Source: Tenderia sp965602225 (GTDB lineage: Bacteria > Pseudomonadota > Gammaproteobacteria > Tenderiales > Tenderiaceae). Taken from it: DNA of 64,000 nt. Position numbers and translations under genes: made by a program. The notes under the pieces are model-generated. The model saw nothing but the letters and a program-made list of their open reading frames with translations, did no database searches and was not told the DNA's origin. The stretch is from positions 1 to 64,000 of the forward strand of contig CBFCYE010000006.1 in assembly GCA_965602225.1 (NCBI GenBank), in the 5' to 3' direction. Positions 17,531 through 25,636 of the stretch are shown here, piece after piece (position 1 is the stretch's first letter; each line of letters opens with the position of its first letter).

Positions 17531-17680
17531 TTATTTTTGGCTAGTTGTCAGGTAAGGGTTTGAACTTAAAACCTTGCCACTTACATTCGCACCAGAATCG
17601 CCGTTGCTCTGCGCCTGGGCAATACCAATTATGGCCAACAAGGCCGCAGCCACCCAAATCTTCGTCATTGTTACTTTCAT
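17531..17680 (-). CDS. Small secreted peptide (49 aa), unknown function
   Basis: An ATG at 17680 opens 49 codons to TAA. Residues 1-23 look like a clean signal peptide (KIWVAAALLAIIGIAQA, cleavage before QSNGDSG). The mature part would be about 26 polar residues (GANVSGKVLSSNPYLTTSQK). The signal-like pattern and correct small-residue cleavage site argue for a real gene, although the ribosome site (GGATAAG) is weak. It lies alone between convergent ppsA and the hydrogenase operon, and could be the operon's last gene. No family recognised. Confidence 0.55.
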   Translation of the reverse strand: MKVTMTKIWVAAALLAIIGIAQAQSNGDSGANVSGKVLSSNPYLTTSQK

Positions 17681-17770
17681 AAACTTATCCACACTTCATA
17701 AAATTATTGTCAGGTAATTCATCTATCGGCGCATTTTTTAGAAAACTGTAATGATTTCAGTAGAAAAAGC

Positions 17771-18274
17771 CTAATAGGTCACAGTTTTCTTCACTAATAC
17801 GTCACAAATGCGAACGATCTCAGACTCCAGACACGCCGTCAGAGCCGAAATAGTTCCATCCCAGTCAATATTTTTATTGGTTTGGCTGCCGACAGAAACC
17901 CCTAATATTTTGATTTTCTGCGGTAATTGATCAAGTACTTGAGCAAGTGCCAGGGCTTCCTTCACCCCAAAACTGTGCGCGGATTGTAACAGCTCTGCAG
18001 AATTAATCTCTTCTATCGAATACTTTTTTACCTCACCAATGGCAAGATTGTCATCGATCACCGCATCAATAATAAAAACATATTCCGCGGACTCAAAATA
18101 ACGCAGCAAATTTACGCCAGGACGATCTAAGGATTCGAGCATTAATTGTTGATCAAGATAGATTTGTAATTTTTCTGACTGTTGTAAGGCCGTGATCACA
18201 TCCCAACCGATTCTATCCAGACCAAATGGCGAGCCAATGCCAAGCACTCTGACAGCGGGTAAAACCTCAGTCAC
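17771..18274 (-). CDS. [NiFe]-hydrogenase maturation protease
   Basis: About 167 residues from GTG 18274, which overlaps the hydA stop codon as GTGA. The start region RVLGIGSPFGLDRIGWDV is the typical G-N/S-x-x-x-x-D opening of HybD/HyaD endopeptidases. Other nickel-sensing positions are likely the Asp in FIIDAVID and the His in SAHSFGVKEAL. It should clip the short C-terminal tail of the hydrogenase large subunit after nickel is inserted. Immediate overlap with its substrate gene supports this. Confidence 0.88.
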   Translation of the reverse strand: MTEVLPAVRVLGIGSPFGLDRIGWDVITALQQSEKLQIYLDQQLMLESLDRPGVNLLRYFESAEYVFIIDAVIDDNLAIGEVKKYSIEEINSAELLQSAHSFGVKEALALAQVLDQLPQKIKILGVSVGSQTNKNIDWDGTISALTACLESEIVRICDVLVKKTVTY

Positions 18275-19565
18275 GCCGAACACGCATATCCAGAAAGTGA
18301 GTTGAACAAGAGATACACGGATCGTAATTGCGAATCACCATCTCAGCGCGCAGACGCAAAGCGGCATCATCATTATGCAAACCAAAAGCCAGTAGTTCGT
18401 TATACAGATCTTCTTCGATACGGGCCTGATTTTGACTGGTAGGCGGGACGATGGTTGCCTGCACAATCCGGCCAGCGTCATCCAATTCATAACGATGCCA
18501 CAACAAACCCCGTGGTGCTTCGGTGCAACCGAAACCAACACCTGCTTTCGGGATGACATCAACATAAGGCGCGTCTGGCACAACGTAGCCTTCAAGAATG
18601 CGCGCTGCCTCAAACAGGCCGTAATAGATTTCAACTGAGCGAGCGATGATGCTATGAAACATATTCTGACTCGGGAAGACAATGCCACACTCGTGCAACA
18701 GAGACTTAACTGCATCAGGCAATACATCATGATTCAGATTCAAGCGCGCCAGTGGGCCAACCAGATAAGGCTGGCCATCAAGATGACAATGCAAGGCAGT
18801 CGAGTGTGGTGCCTGATGTTCCTTAAAATGGCTTTCGAAATTTTCGCTGACCAACATATGGCCGGCATCAGAGACAATACGACCTTCATTCATGGGATAT
18901 TCGTCAGCTTGGCGAATGGCGACACTGACAAAGTCCTGCTTTGAACTCGGCAGATCCAGCGAGGCAGACCACCGCAATAAGGTCTCGGCATGCGCCAACT
19001 GCTGCCGCACTTTTTCCAATAACACAGCGGCGTCGGCCGCAGCCGGCGCCTTATAAAAACCACCGACACGAACACCGATAGGATGCACCGAACGGCCACC
19101 GAGAAAACGAACAATCTCGTTACCAATGCCTTGCAAGGCCAGACCACGTTTGACTTCATCAGGAAACTTTTTTGCCATCTCGGCAACGCTGTTAAAACCA
19201 AAATAATCGGGCAAGGCCAACAGATGTACATGCAGGCCATGACTCTCCAGCCATTCGCCGCAATACAACAAGCGTCGCATCTCGTGCACCCACGGACCAG
19301 GATCACATTCAAACACCTGTTCGATGGCATGCACGGCACTCATCTGATAAGCCACCGGGCAGATGCCACAGATACGGGCAACGATATCCGCTACCTCGTC
19401 ATAACTGCGGCCTTCGAGAAACTTTTCAAACAAGCGCGGTGGTTCAAAGATGCGTAGTTTCAATTCTTCAATCTTGCCATCACGGATTTCCAGATCAAGC
19501 GCACCCTCACCCTCGACTCGCGCCAACACCGGCACCTTGATGGAAATATCGCGCCGCTCAGTCAT
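18267..19565 (-). CDS. hydA: Group 3b [NiFe]-hydrogenase large (alpha) subunit
   Basis: 432 residues from ATG 19565, which overlaps the stop of the small-subunit gene. The nickel-iron site ligands are in ARICGICPVAYQ (N-terminal CxxC) and DPCISCSTHFLD (C-terminal CxxC), with RVEGEGALDLEI as the L1-like start. About nine residues after the final His would be removed by the maturation protease next door. With FAD/NAD(P), ferredoxin-type and small subunits alongside, it forms a soluble bidirectional NAD(P)-linked hydrogenase (sulfhydrogenase type). Confidence 0.93.
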   Translation of the reverse strand: MTERRDISIKVPVLARVEGEGALDLEIRDGKIEELKLRIFEPPRLFEKFLEGRSYDEVADIVARICGICPVAYQMSAVHAIEQVFECDPGPWVHEMRRLLYCGEWLESHGLHVHLLALPDYFGFNSVAEMAKKFPDEVKRGLALQGIGNEIVRFLGGRSVHPIGVRVGGFYKAPAAADAAVLLEKVRQQLAHAETLLRWSASLDLPSSKQDFVSVAIRQADEYPMNEGRIVSDAGHMLVSENFESHFKEHQAPHSTALHCHLDGQPYLVGPLARLNLNHDVLPDAVKSLLHECGIVFPSQNMFHSIIARSVEIYYGLFEAARILEGYVVPDAPYVDVIPKAGVGFGCTEAPRGLLWHRYELDDAGRIVQATIVPPTSQNQARIEEDLYNELLAFGLHNDDAALRLRAEMVIRNYDPCISCSTHFLDMRVRRD

Positions 19566-20361
19566 GATTATTCTCTTTGGCTTTTTGCCCCGCCTCGGCA
19601 AAGGCCGGTGCGGCGTTATTGATTAACAGAAACTTGCGCGAAATCACGTCCGGCAACAGACCAAAACCTTGGAAGCGTTGCGACAAGGAATCAGCATTGG
19701 AATTTTCTTTTGGACCGTAACAAGCATAACAGGCACGCCCGAACTTGGGACACAAAGCACCACAACCGGTTTGGGTCACTGGCCCCATGCACGGCTGTTG
19801 CTGTGTCACCAAAACACATACATTGCCCTGGCGTTTACATTCCAGACAGACACTATCGTGCTCCTGCAGCGGCGCTACACCAAACAACAGCGCGCGAATG
19901 ACGGCCACAATCTGCTGACTATTAATCGGGCAGCCCCACAATTCAAAATCGACCCGCACATGCTCGGCAATCGCCGTTGAGGTATCTAGTATCTGTATAA
20001 ATTCAGGCTGGGCATAGATGGCTGCCATCCATTCACTGGTGTTGGCATGATTACGCAGCGCCTGTATGCCGCCTGCGGTAGCACAGGCACCAATGGTAAT
20101 CAGGTAGCGACTATTGGCGCGGACACGCTGGATACGCTCCCGTTCATCAGGGGTGGTAATACTGCCTTCAACAAAGGCGATATCCACCTTGGCCTCGGGA
20201 TCAACCGGGCCGGCTTCGGCAAAGTGGATAATATCGACCAGTTCGGCCAGTGTTAAAAGTGGCTCGCCCAGATTGAGCAAAGCCAGTTGGCAACCGTCGC
20301 ACGAACTAAATTTGTGGACAGCTATTTTTGGTTTAGCAGATGCATTAACTACCTTGATAAT
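19558..20361 (-). CDS. hydD: Group 3b [NiFe]-hydrogenase small (delta) subunit, unusual start
   Basis: Conserved sequence begins with AKPKIAVHKFSSCDGCQLAL, which carries the first CxxC for the proximal [4Fe-4S] cluster. Later ligands are in GACATAGG, CLECKRQGNVC, QQQPCMGPVTQTGCG and RACYACYG. Between the in-frame TGA at 20364-20362 and this motif there is no ATG, GTG or TTG. The first common start, TTG at 20280, lies after the CxxC and would destroy the cluster site. I therefore place the start at ATT 20361, directly behind the TGA. An ATG at 20345 is out of frame. The gene overlaps the four-helix-bundle gene by 17 bases. Confidence 0.82.
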   Translation of the reverse strand: MIKVVNASAKPKIAVHKFSSCDGCQLALLNLGEPLLTLAELVDIIHFAEAGPVDPEAKVDIAFVEGSITTPDERERIQRVRANSRYLITIGACATAGGIQALRNHANTSEWMAAIYAQPEFIQILDTSTAIAEHVRVDFELWGCPINSQQIVAVIRALLFGVAPLQEHDSVCLECKRQGNVCVLVTQQQPCMGPVTQTGCGALCPKFGRACYACYGPKENSNADSLSQRFQGFGLLPDVISRKFLLINNAAPAFAEAGQKAKENNHD

Positions 20362-20749
20362 TCACACTCACACTGTCGATGCCGATAAAATCCTGATTTA
20401 TCGACGTCATTAACGCGCTGATCATACACCCTAGTGATGTCAGCATCATTTCCAGGCGTGCCAAGGCCGCACTAGAGACAAAGCCACTCGCCTGAGCCAT
20501 TTTCAGCTGCTGTCGCAACTCACCAAGTTCATCTTTGGCCTGAGTAAGATGGCGAATAAACTCGACCGTCCCACCCTTCTCAACACCTTCGGCAACATTG
20601 GCCATAATGGCAAAGCTGGCACGACGGACACTGTTGCGCATCAAATAATCCTTTTCAAAGGCGCCGCGACTGGTAATGCTATAAACATCCCAGGCCAGCT
20701 CTCTTGCCAGCTTCCAGGTCTCTTCTTCTTCAAATTTGTAATCGTTCAT
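20345..20749 (-). CDS. Four-helix-bundle protein of the 23S rRNA intervening-sequence family
   Basis: 134 residues. Family features are clear: KLARELAWDVYSITSRGAF, then RASFAIMANVAEGVEKGGTVEFIRHL, and a C-terminal helix pair (ALARLEMMLTSLGCMISALM). Members form pentameric four-helix bundles and occur in rRNA intervening sequences and scattered through genomes; their function is unclear. Here the gene splits the hydrogenase operon between the gamma and delta subunits, on the same strand, and its 3' end overlaps the small-subunit reading frame. This suggests a later insertion. Confidence 0.88.
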   Translation of the reverse strand: MNDYKFEEEETWKLARELAWDVYSITSRGAFEKDYLMRNSVRRASFAIMANVAEGVEKGGTVEFIRHLTQAKDELGELRQQLKMAQASGFVSSAALARLEMMLTSLGCMISALMTSINQDFIGIDSVSVNYQGS

Positions 20750-20772
20750 TTCGTTGCCCCCAACGCAGTTAT

Positions 20773-21609
20773 CTAAAATCCACTCTTGCCGAATATAGCC
20801 TTAATTTCATTAAAGGAAAACACTGGCCCGTCCTTGCAGACAAACTTACCACCATACTGACAATGGCCGCAGTGGCCCACGGCACATTGCATATTGCGCT
20901 CCATACTCATAAACAACATCTCTTCCGCCACACCCATTTCAAGCAGGCGCTTGATGGCAGCGTGCATCATCCCTTCCGGGCCACACATCATGGCAATGGT
21001 TTTATCTGGTTGCAGATTCAATTCATCGAACATACCAATCACCGGCCCTATGCGCCATGGCCACTGTTGACCGCCTTTATCAGCAGCGATGATGACATGG
21101 GTGTCCGGCATCTGACTCCAAAGTTTGTAGCGTTCGCGCCAGAGCAAATCGTCAGAGTGTTTAACCCCCTGCATAATCGTCAGCCGTCCAAAACGTTCAC
21201 GGCGGCTGATGATGTAATTGATTACCGACACCACCGGCGCACAACCCAGACCACCCGTGACGATTAAGACGTCATGGCCCTCAGCCTGTAGCAGCGGCCA
21301 ACCACGCCCAAACGGACCACGAATACCGACCCGCTGGCCCTGTTTTACTTGCGCCAGTCCGCGAGTCACCCGACCGACAATACGAATGGTGTGATCATAA
21401 AGTTGTTCATCTTCCGGGTCAGAGACAATCGAGATCGCCACCTCACCGACGCCATATAGATAAACCATATTGAACTGGCCCGGCTGAAAACTGTAACGCT
21501 CATGCTGTTCGGCATCGGTAAAGCGCAGCCGCAGGGTAAAGATGGTGGACGATTCTTGAATGCGTTCCACCACCTCGGCCTCGAATGGCGTGTAGGGATC
21601 AAGCCTCAT
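20773..21609 (-). CDS. hydG: Group 3b hydrogenase gamma subunit, FAD/NAD(P)-binding
   Basis: 278 residues of the ferredoxin-NADP reductase type. The FAD-binding barrel has FQPGQFNMVYLYGVGEVAIS, and the NAD(P) domain has LIVTGGLGCAPVVSVINY and MMCGPEGMMHAAI. Near the C-terminus MQCAVGHCGHCQYGGKFVC supplies four Cys for a [2Fe-2S] cluster. It passes electrons between NAD(P)H and the iron-sulfur subunit. The start overlaps the hydB stop by 4 bases. Confidence 0.92.
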   Translation of the reverse strand: MRLDPYTPFEAEVVERIQESSTIFTLRLRFTDAEQHERYSFQPGQFNMVYLYGVGEVAISIVSDPEDEQLYDHTIRIVGRVTRGLAQVKQGQRVGIRGPFGRGWPLLQAEGHDVLIVTGGLGCAPVVSVINYIISRRERFGRLTIMQGVKHSDDLLWRERYKLWSQMPDTHVIIAADKGGQQWPWRIGPVIGMFDELNLQPDKTIAMMCGPEGMMHAAIKRLLEMGVAEEMLFMSMERNMQCAVGHCGHCQYGGKFVCKDGPVFSFNEIKAIFGKSGF

Positions 21610-22709
21610 TTGCCATCACCTACAATTGCATTAGCCTCTTCCGTCAGATCGATCGCCGCCGGGCACCAGCTAATGCAACGACCACAACCGACACAACCAC
21701 TGCTACCAAATTGTTCTACCCAGGTGCCAAGCTTGTGGGTCAACCATTGACGATAACGCTTCTCCGTATCTTCACGGATCACTGTGCCATGGATATAACT
21801 GTGACCTTGAGTAAAACAGGAGTCCCATTCACGCAGATGCTCGGTGCTATGGCCATCCAGCTGCGGCTGCTCTGTTTCCTTGTGGCAAAAACAGGTCGGA
21901 CAAACCATGGTGCAATTGCCACATGATAGACAACGCTCAGCCACTTCTTGCCAACGCGAATGATCAAGATTGGCCAGCAGTTTGTCGGCCAAACCCGCTT
22001 GCGGCAGTTTGCGTGTTTGCACCTGCTCTGCATGCAGGGCCTGTTCACCAGCAACAAAGTGTTGCTGATCGCTGGCCAGTTCAAGCGGCAACTGAGCAAA
22101 GACCTGTTCACCCGCCGCTGAACCCGCCGCAACCAGGAAACCATCATCCAGCTCCGTCAACAACAGGTCACAACCAGACTTGGCCGTCGGCCCGTCACCG
22201 GTCGAAGCGCAAAAACAGGTCTCAGCCGGATGACTGCAATTCACAGCAACGGTAAACAGCGCCTCTCGGCGGGCCTGATAATTTTCATCCTGATATTGTT
22301 GTTCGAGAAAGACCTGATCCTGAATCCGCATCGCCGCCAGGTCACAACTGCGCACACCGATCACCGCTGTTTTTTGCACCTTAGGTTTAGCCTGCACAAA
22401 GTTGATCTTGCCCTCGGCATCACGCTCAGCCGACCACAACACTTCACGGGCAGTAAACAACAACGGTTTAAGCGCCTGCGCACCGTTGGCCCAGGCAAAA
22501 CTACGTTTATCGTCAGAACGGATTAAATTATATTTACCGGGTAATTGTTGGTCATGAACACCAACAGGAAGGAGAGCAACATCGGCAAGCTCATCATAGA
22601 CAATGGCGCCATCACGCACCTGGGGAGCAAGACAGCAATAACCTGCTGCTTTCAACACATCGACCAGTGATTGCAAGTCTTGCCGTTGCAGGAATTGAGT
22701 ATGCTCCAC
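21606..22709 (-). CDS. hydB: Group 3b hydrogenase beta subunit, [4Fe-4S] protein
   Basis: 367 residues, starting at GTG 22709. Two clusters of Cys near the C-terminus bind [4Fe-4S] centres: CLSCGNCTMVCPTCFC and GCVGCGRCISWCP. An upstream CDLAAMRIQDQVFL plus NCSHPAETCFCASTG is also typical of this subunit. It links the flavin subunit to the small subunit. Overlap with hydG and 32 bases to the ferritin-like gene upstream show one operon. Confidence 0.92.
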   Translation of the reverse strand: MEHTQFLQRQDLQSLVDVLKAAGYCCLAPQVRDGAIVYDELADVALLPVGVHDQQLPGKYNLIRSDDKRSFAWANGAQALKPLLFTAREVLWSAERDAEGKINFVQAKPKVQKTAVIGVRSCDLAAMRIQDQVFLEQQYQDENYQARREALFTVAVNCSHPAETCFCASTGDGPTAKSGCDLLLTELDDGFLVAAGSAAGEQVFAQLPLELASDQQHFVAGEQALHAEQVQTRKLPQAGLADKLLANLDHSRWQEVAERCLSCGNCTMVCPTCFCHKETEQPQLDGHSTEHLREWDSCFTQGHSYIHGTVIREDTEKRYRQWLTHKLGTWVEQFGSSGCVGCGRCISWCPAAIDLTEEANAIVGDGK

Positions 22710-22741
22710 CGATGCCCGTCCCTGTATGAATTGATTAGATA

Positions 22742-23554
22742 CTACGCCCCCGCCCCAAGGGCTTCAAGGGCACGCAACTCCGCCTCACTAAAACCCGCCT
22801 TGATGCGGGCATCGTAATGAAACGGGCCACGCAACTGACCAGCGAAATACTGACCAATCAATTCAATAAAGGTCTGCTCCATATTCAGGCCACGCTGATC
22901 ACAAAAATATTTAAACCAACGCGATCCAATCTCCACATGGCCAATTTCATCACGCAGAATAATCTCCAACGCCGCCACCGAGGCTTTATCACCAACACTA
23001 TTTAGACGATTCATAATCCCCGGCGTCACATCCAGACCACGCGCCTCTAACACCCGCGGCACCAAGGCCATACGCACCATCGGATCAAAGGCCGTTCTTT
23101 GCGCCATATCCCACAGACCGCTATGCGCCGCAAAGTCACCATAGTCATAACCCATATCGTTGAGCCGCTGGCGCAACAATTGAAAGTGATAGGCCTCCTC
23201 ATCCGCCACCCGCACCCAATCAGAATAATACTGACGCGGCATATCGCGAAAACGGTAGACCGCATCCCAGGCCAGATTAATGGCATTGAACTCAATGTGA
23301 GTCACCGCATGCAACAAAGCGGCGCGACCTTCTTCCGAGCCTAGCCCACGTTTGGGTACGGCGCCGGGGGCTACCAGCTCAGGTTTGGCCGGATGACCTG
23401 GCTCGCCGATAGGTTTGGGTTCAGAGTTTGATTCAAGGCTAAGCTGTTCATCACGCCAGGCCTGGGCGTGCAATTGGGTGAGACGAAGTTTGTCTTCGAT
23501 CTCGCAGGCAGCCAGGCATTGTTCAGCGGCGTTAAACAGGGATTCCATTGGCAT
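22742..23554 (-). CDS. DUF455 ferritin-like protein
   Basis: 270 residues. Four-helix metal-binding signatures of the ferritin-like DUF455 family: ALLHAVTHIEFNAINLAWD, VADEEAYHFQLLRQRL and ILRDEIGHVEIGSRWF, each with Glu and His in the right spacing for a di-metal site. The function of the family is not established. It is the first gene of the apparent hydrogenase operon, 32 bases before hydB, so a role in redox protection or metal supply is possible but inferred only from position. Confidence 0.88.
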   Translation of the reverse strand: MPMESLFNAAEQCLAACEIEDKLRLTQLHAQAWRDEQLSLESNSEPKPIGEPGHPAKPELVAPGAVPKRGLGSEEGRAALLHAVTHIEFNAINLAWDAVYRFRDMPRQYYSDWVRVADEEAYHFQLLRQRLNDMGYDYGDFAAHSGLWDMAQRTAFDPMVRMALVPRVLEARGLDVTPGIMNRLNSVGDKASVAALEIILRDEIGHVEIGSRWFKYFCDQRGLNMEQTFIELIGQYFAGQLRGPFHYDARIKAGFSEAELRALEALGAGA

Positions 23555-23689
23555 CAGCTAAGCAGTTATAAAAATCGTAGAGATATTGTCGCGCAGATGG
23601 CGGAATGGGCCAAGGTTTATCCCACAAAACCAATCATCTGATTTTTTTAGTCTATAAATAAACATAGGGACAAAACAATAATCAAAATC

Positions 23690-24175
23690 ATGAACTGGTT
23701 TCAAATAGTCACAGCGATAAGCACATTAATCGGAGGCGCCTTTTTCTATCTGCTGGGGCGCATATCCGGCTCTACCTATTTCATCCCCAATAATTTTAAT
23801 CACATAGTTTTAACCGATGAATTTGGTCTGATTAACCAGGCCCTGCCCAGCCTTATCCACCCACTCGCCTTCATCCTGCTAACGGTCGGCATACTCGGTT
23901 GCAAAACCAAAAAGGGCATTCTGTATGTGAGCCTGTTTTGGCTAACATTGGACGGACTGTTTGAGCTGTTACAACATGAGGCCATCAATCAATTGCTAAC
24001 ACCATTAATACCCGCATGGTTCAACAACGTCATCATCCTCGACAACATCAAGACCTACATGGAAGTCGGCAGATTTGATTTGCTAGACCTGAGTTTTATC
24101 GCACTGGGCGCAGTTGCCGCCTTTTTAATTTCAACCATTACTCGTAAGGGAAGGATCCCAGATGAATACGCATAA
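23690..24175 (+). CDS. Hypothetical membrane protein
   Basis: 161 residues with about four hydrophobic segments (near 5-22, 55-72, 78-95 and 130-148). No family recognised. The ATG follows an AT-rich leader. Its last codons overlap the start of the next gene by 14 bases, so the two are probably translated together. It may anchor or assist the PD40 protein, but nothing in the sequence shows a function. Confidence 0.7.
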   Translation: MNWFQIVTAISTLIGGAFFYLLGRISGSTYFIPNNFNHIVLTDEFGLINQALPSLIHPLAFILLTVGILGCKTKKGILYVSLFWLTLDGLFELLQHEAINQLLTPLIPAWFNNVIILDNIKTYMEVGRFDLLDLSFIALGAVAAFLISTITRKGRIPDEYA

Positions 24176-25088
24176 CAACAAACACAATAAACCACTGACA
24201 CTGCGTCACCTCGCACTGGTACCAGTCACCCTGCTCGGCCTGGCCAGCATCATCGCCAGCAATGGCAACGGCATCAGCTCGGTCGCCTTTGTCAGTGACC
24301 GTGATGGTGGTGGCAGCAAACTTTATTTAATGGGCGCCGATGGCTCCAATCCAGCTAAAATCGACAACGTTAAAGGTGGTGCCCCAGCCTGGTCGCCCGA
24401 CAAGGAACGGATCGCCTTTGTCCGCAACATCAGCGGCGAAAGTGGCAACAGCGAAATATTTATCATTGATCGCAACGGCAGCAATGAAAGGCGCCTCACC
24501 AATAGCCCAGGCCTGGATGCAGGCCCAGCCTGGGCACCGGATGGCAAACAGATCGCCTTTGAGAGTCACCGCAGCAATAGCCCCGGTGACATCTGGGTCA
24601 TCAACCTCGACACCAACGAACTCACCAATGTCACCCACAACCCCGCCTATCGCGATGCAGAACCAACCTGGTCACCCGACGGCTCAGAGATTGCCTTTCA
24701 ACGCCATTTCGAAGACAACTGGGAGATCTGCATAACCGCCGCCAGGGGCGGCAATGATCGTTGCATCACCAACAACCCCGCCCATGATGAATTCCCTGCC
24801 TGGTCTCCTATCGAAAGCGAAAGCGTACAAAGCAAGATCGCCTTTGAAAGCACCCGCGATAATGGCCAGTCGGTTATTTACGTCATGAACCCCGATGGAT
24901 CGAATCTGCAACGCCTGACAGCTCAGGACCAAACCAACCTCTTCCCAAATTGGTCACCGTTGGGAGACTCCATCATTTTTGAAAGCCATCGAGATAACAA
25001 CTTGGAGGTTTATAAGATGAAGAGTGATGGTAGCGAGCAGACTAATATTACTAATAATCCGGCTAGGGATGGGGTGCCGGATTGGTAG
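24162..25088 (+). CDS. TolB-like PD40 beta-propeller protein
   Basis: 308 residues. An N-terminal hydrophobic stretch (LALVPVTLLGLASIIAS) suggests export or anchoring. Five to six PD40 repeats follow, each with the WSPDG / IAF pattern: APAWSPDKERIAFV, GPAWAPDGKQIAFES, EPTWSPDGSEIAFQ, FPAWSPIES, FPNWSPLGDSIIFES. Unlike TolB there is no separate N-terminal TolB domain. Such propellers usually act as binding scaffolds. The gene ends just before a run of repeats. Confidence 0.85.
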   Translation: MNTHNNKHNKPLTLRHLALVPVTLLGLASIIASNGNGISSVAFVSDRDGGGSKLYLMGADGSNPAKIDNVKGGAPAWSPDKERIAFVRNISGESGNSEIFIIDRNGSNERRLTNSPGLDAGPAWAPDGKQIAFESHRSNSPGDIWVINLDTNELTNVTHNPAYRDAEPTWSPDGSEIAFQRHFEDNWEICITAARGGNDRCITNNPAHDEFPAWSPIESESVQSKIAFESTRDNGQSVIYVMNPDGSNLQRLTAQDQTNLFPNWSPLGDSIIFESHRDNNLEVYKMKSDGSEQTNITNNPARDGVPDW

Positions 25089-25092
25089 GTTT

Positions 25093-25138
25093 CGTCATTC
25101 CGGCATATGGTGTCATTCCGGCGTAGGCCGGAATCTAG
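25093..25138 (+). repeat. REP-like palindromes (left side of island)
   Basis: Two units follow the PD40 gene. The first half-unit is GTCATTCCGGCAT. The second is a full palindrome with GTCATTCCGGC and GCCGGAATC arms. The full unit recurs, inverted and identical over about 27 bases, at 26755-26782, and related units occur at 43675-43764. Confidence 0.85.
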
Positions 25139-25169
25139 GTGTTGATTGCCTGCGGCTGCTTTTATTTTG

Positions 25170-25430
25170 ATGTGGGCTTCCGCGCCCACACTGCGGGATC
25201 ATTTCTTTTGCACGGCCAAAAGAAACGAACCAAAGAAAAGGCCGCCCGGCGACTTGATCAGCGCAAACTACGCGCTGATTCACCTGCGCTTCTCGCCCGC
25301 TTTGGCGCACAACCAAACTCGCACAAAAAACGTGCTCAAACATGGTTGCGCTTGTTTCCAAAGCGGTCTGCGATGCTCGGCTGCGTCGGACGGGATTGCG
25401 GGCAAGTTTCTGGTTATGAGGGGGCCATCT
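25170..25430 (+). repeat. Left copy of about 260-base interspersed repeat
   Basis: The first 80 bases (25170-25249) are an exact inverted match to 26600-26679. Beyond that the similarity becomes patchy but is still visible, for example CGCACAAAA..ACGTGCTCAAACA and GATGCTCGGCTGCGTC here versus close forms in the right copy. Open frames through it read as Arg/Lys/Pro-rich nonsense with no start support, so I call it non-coding repeat. Confidence 0.8.
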
Positions 25431-25636
25431 AAAAACTATCGAGCTTGCCTATCCGGCTAATAAACAGTACTTTTAGAAGGTAATTATTAATAACTGCTGG
25501 GGGGCCGCGGGAATAATGAGCACGTAATATTACCCCTCGAATTACCAAATTCAGAAACAAAGTCACTAAATATAGAAAGCAATCAACTCACTGTTAGGCG
25601 TAAACCACAGAAGTTAATCTTTTATATGGATGAAGA

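Noticed and set aside
20280..20282. TTG as the start of the hydrogenase small subunit
   Set aside because: It would delete the CDGC motif that binds the proximal iron-sulfur cluster, although the sequence before it is clearly conserved.
25139..25460. Open frames inside the left interspersed repeat
   Set aside because: Translations are basic low-complexity sequence, frames differ between repeat copies, and no start signals are present.
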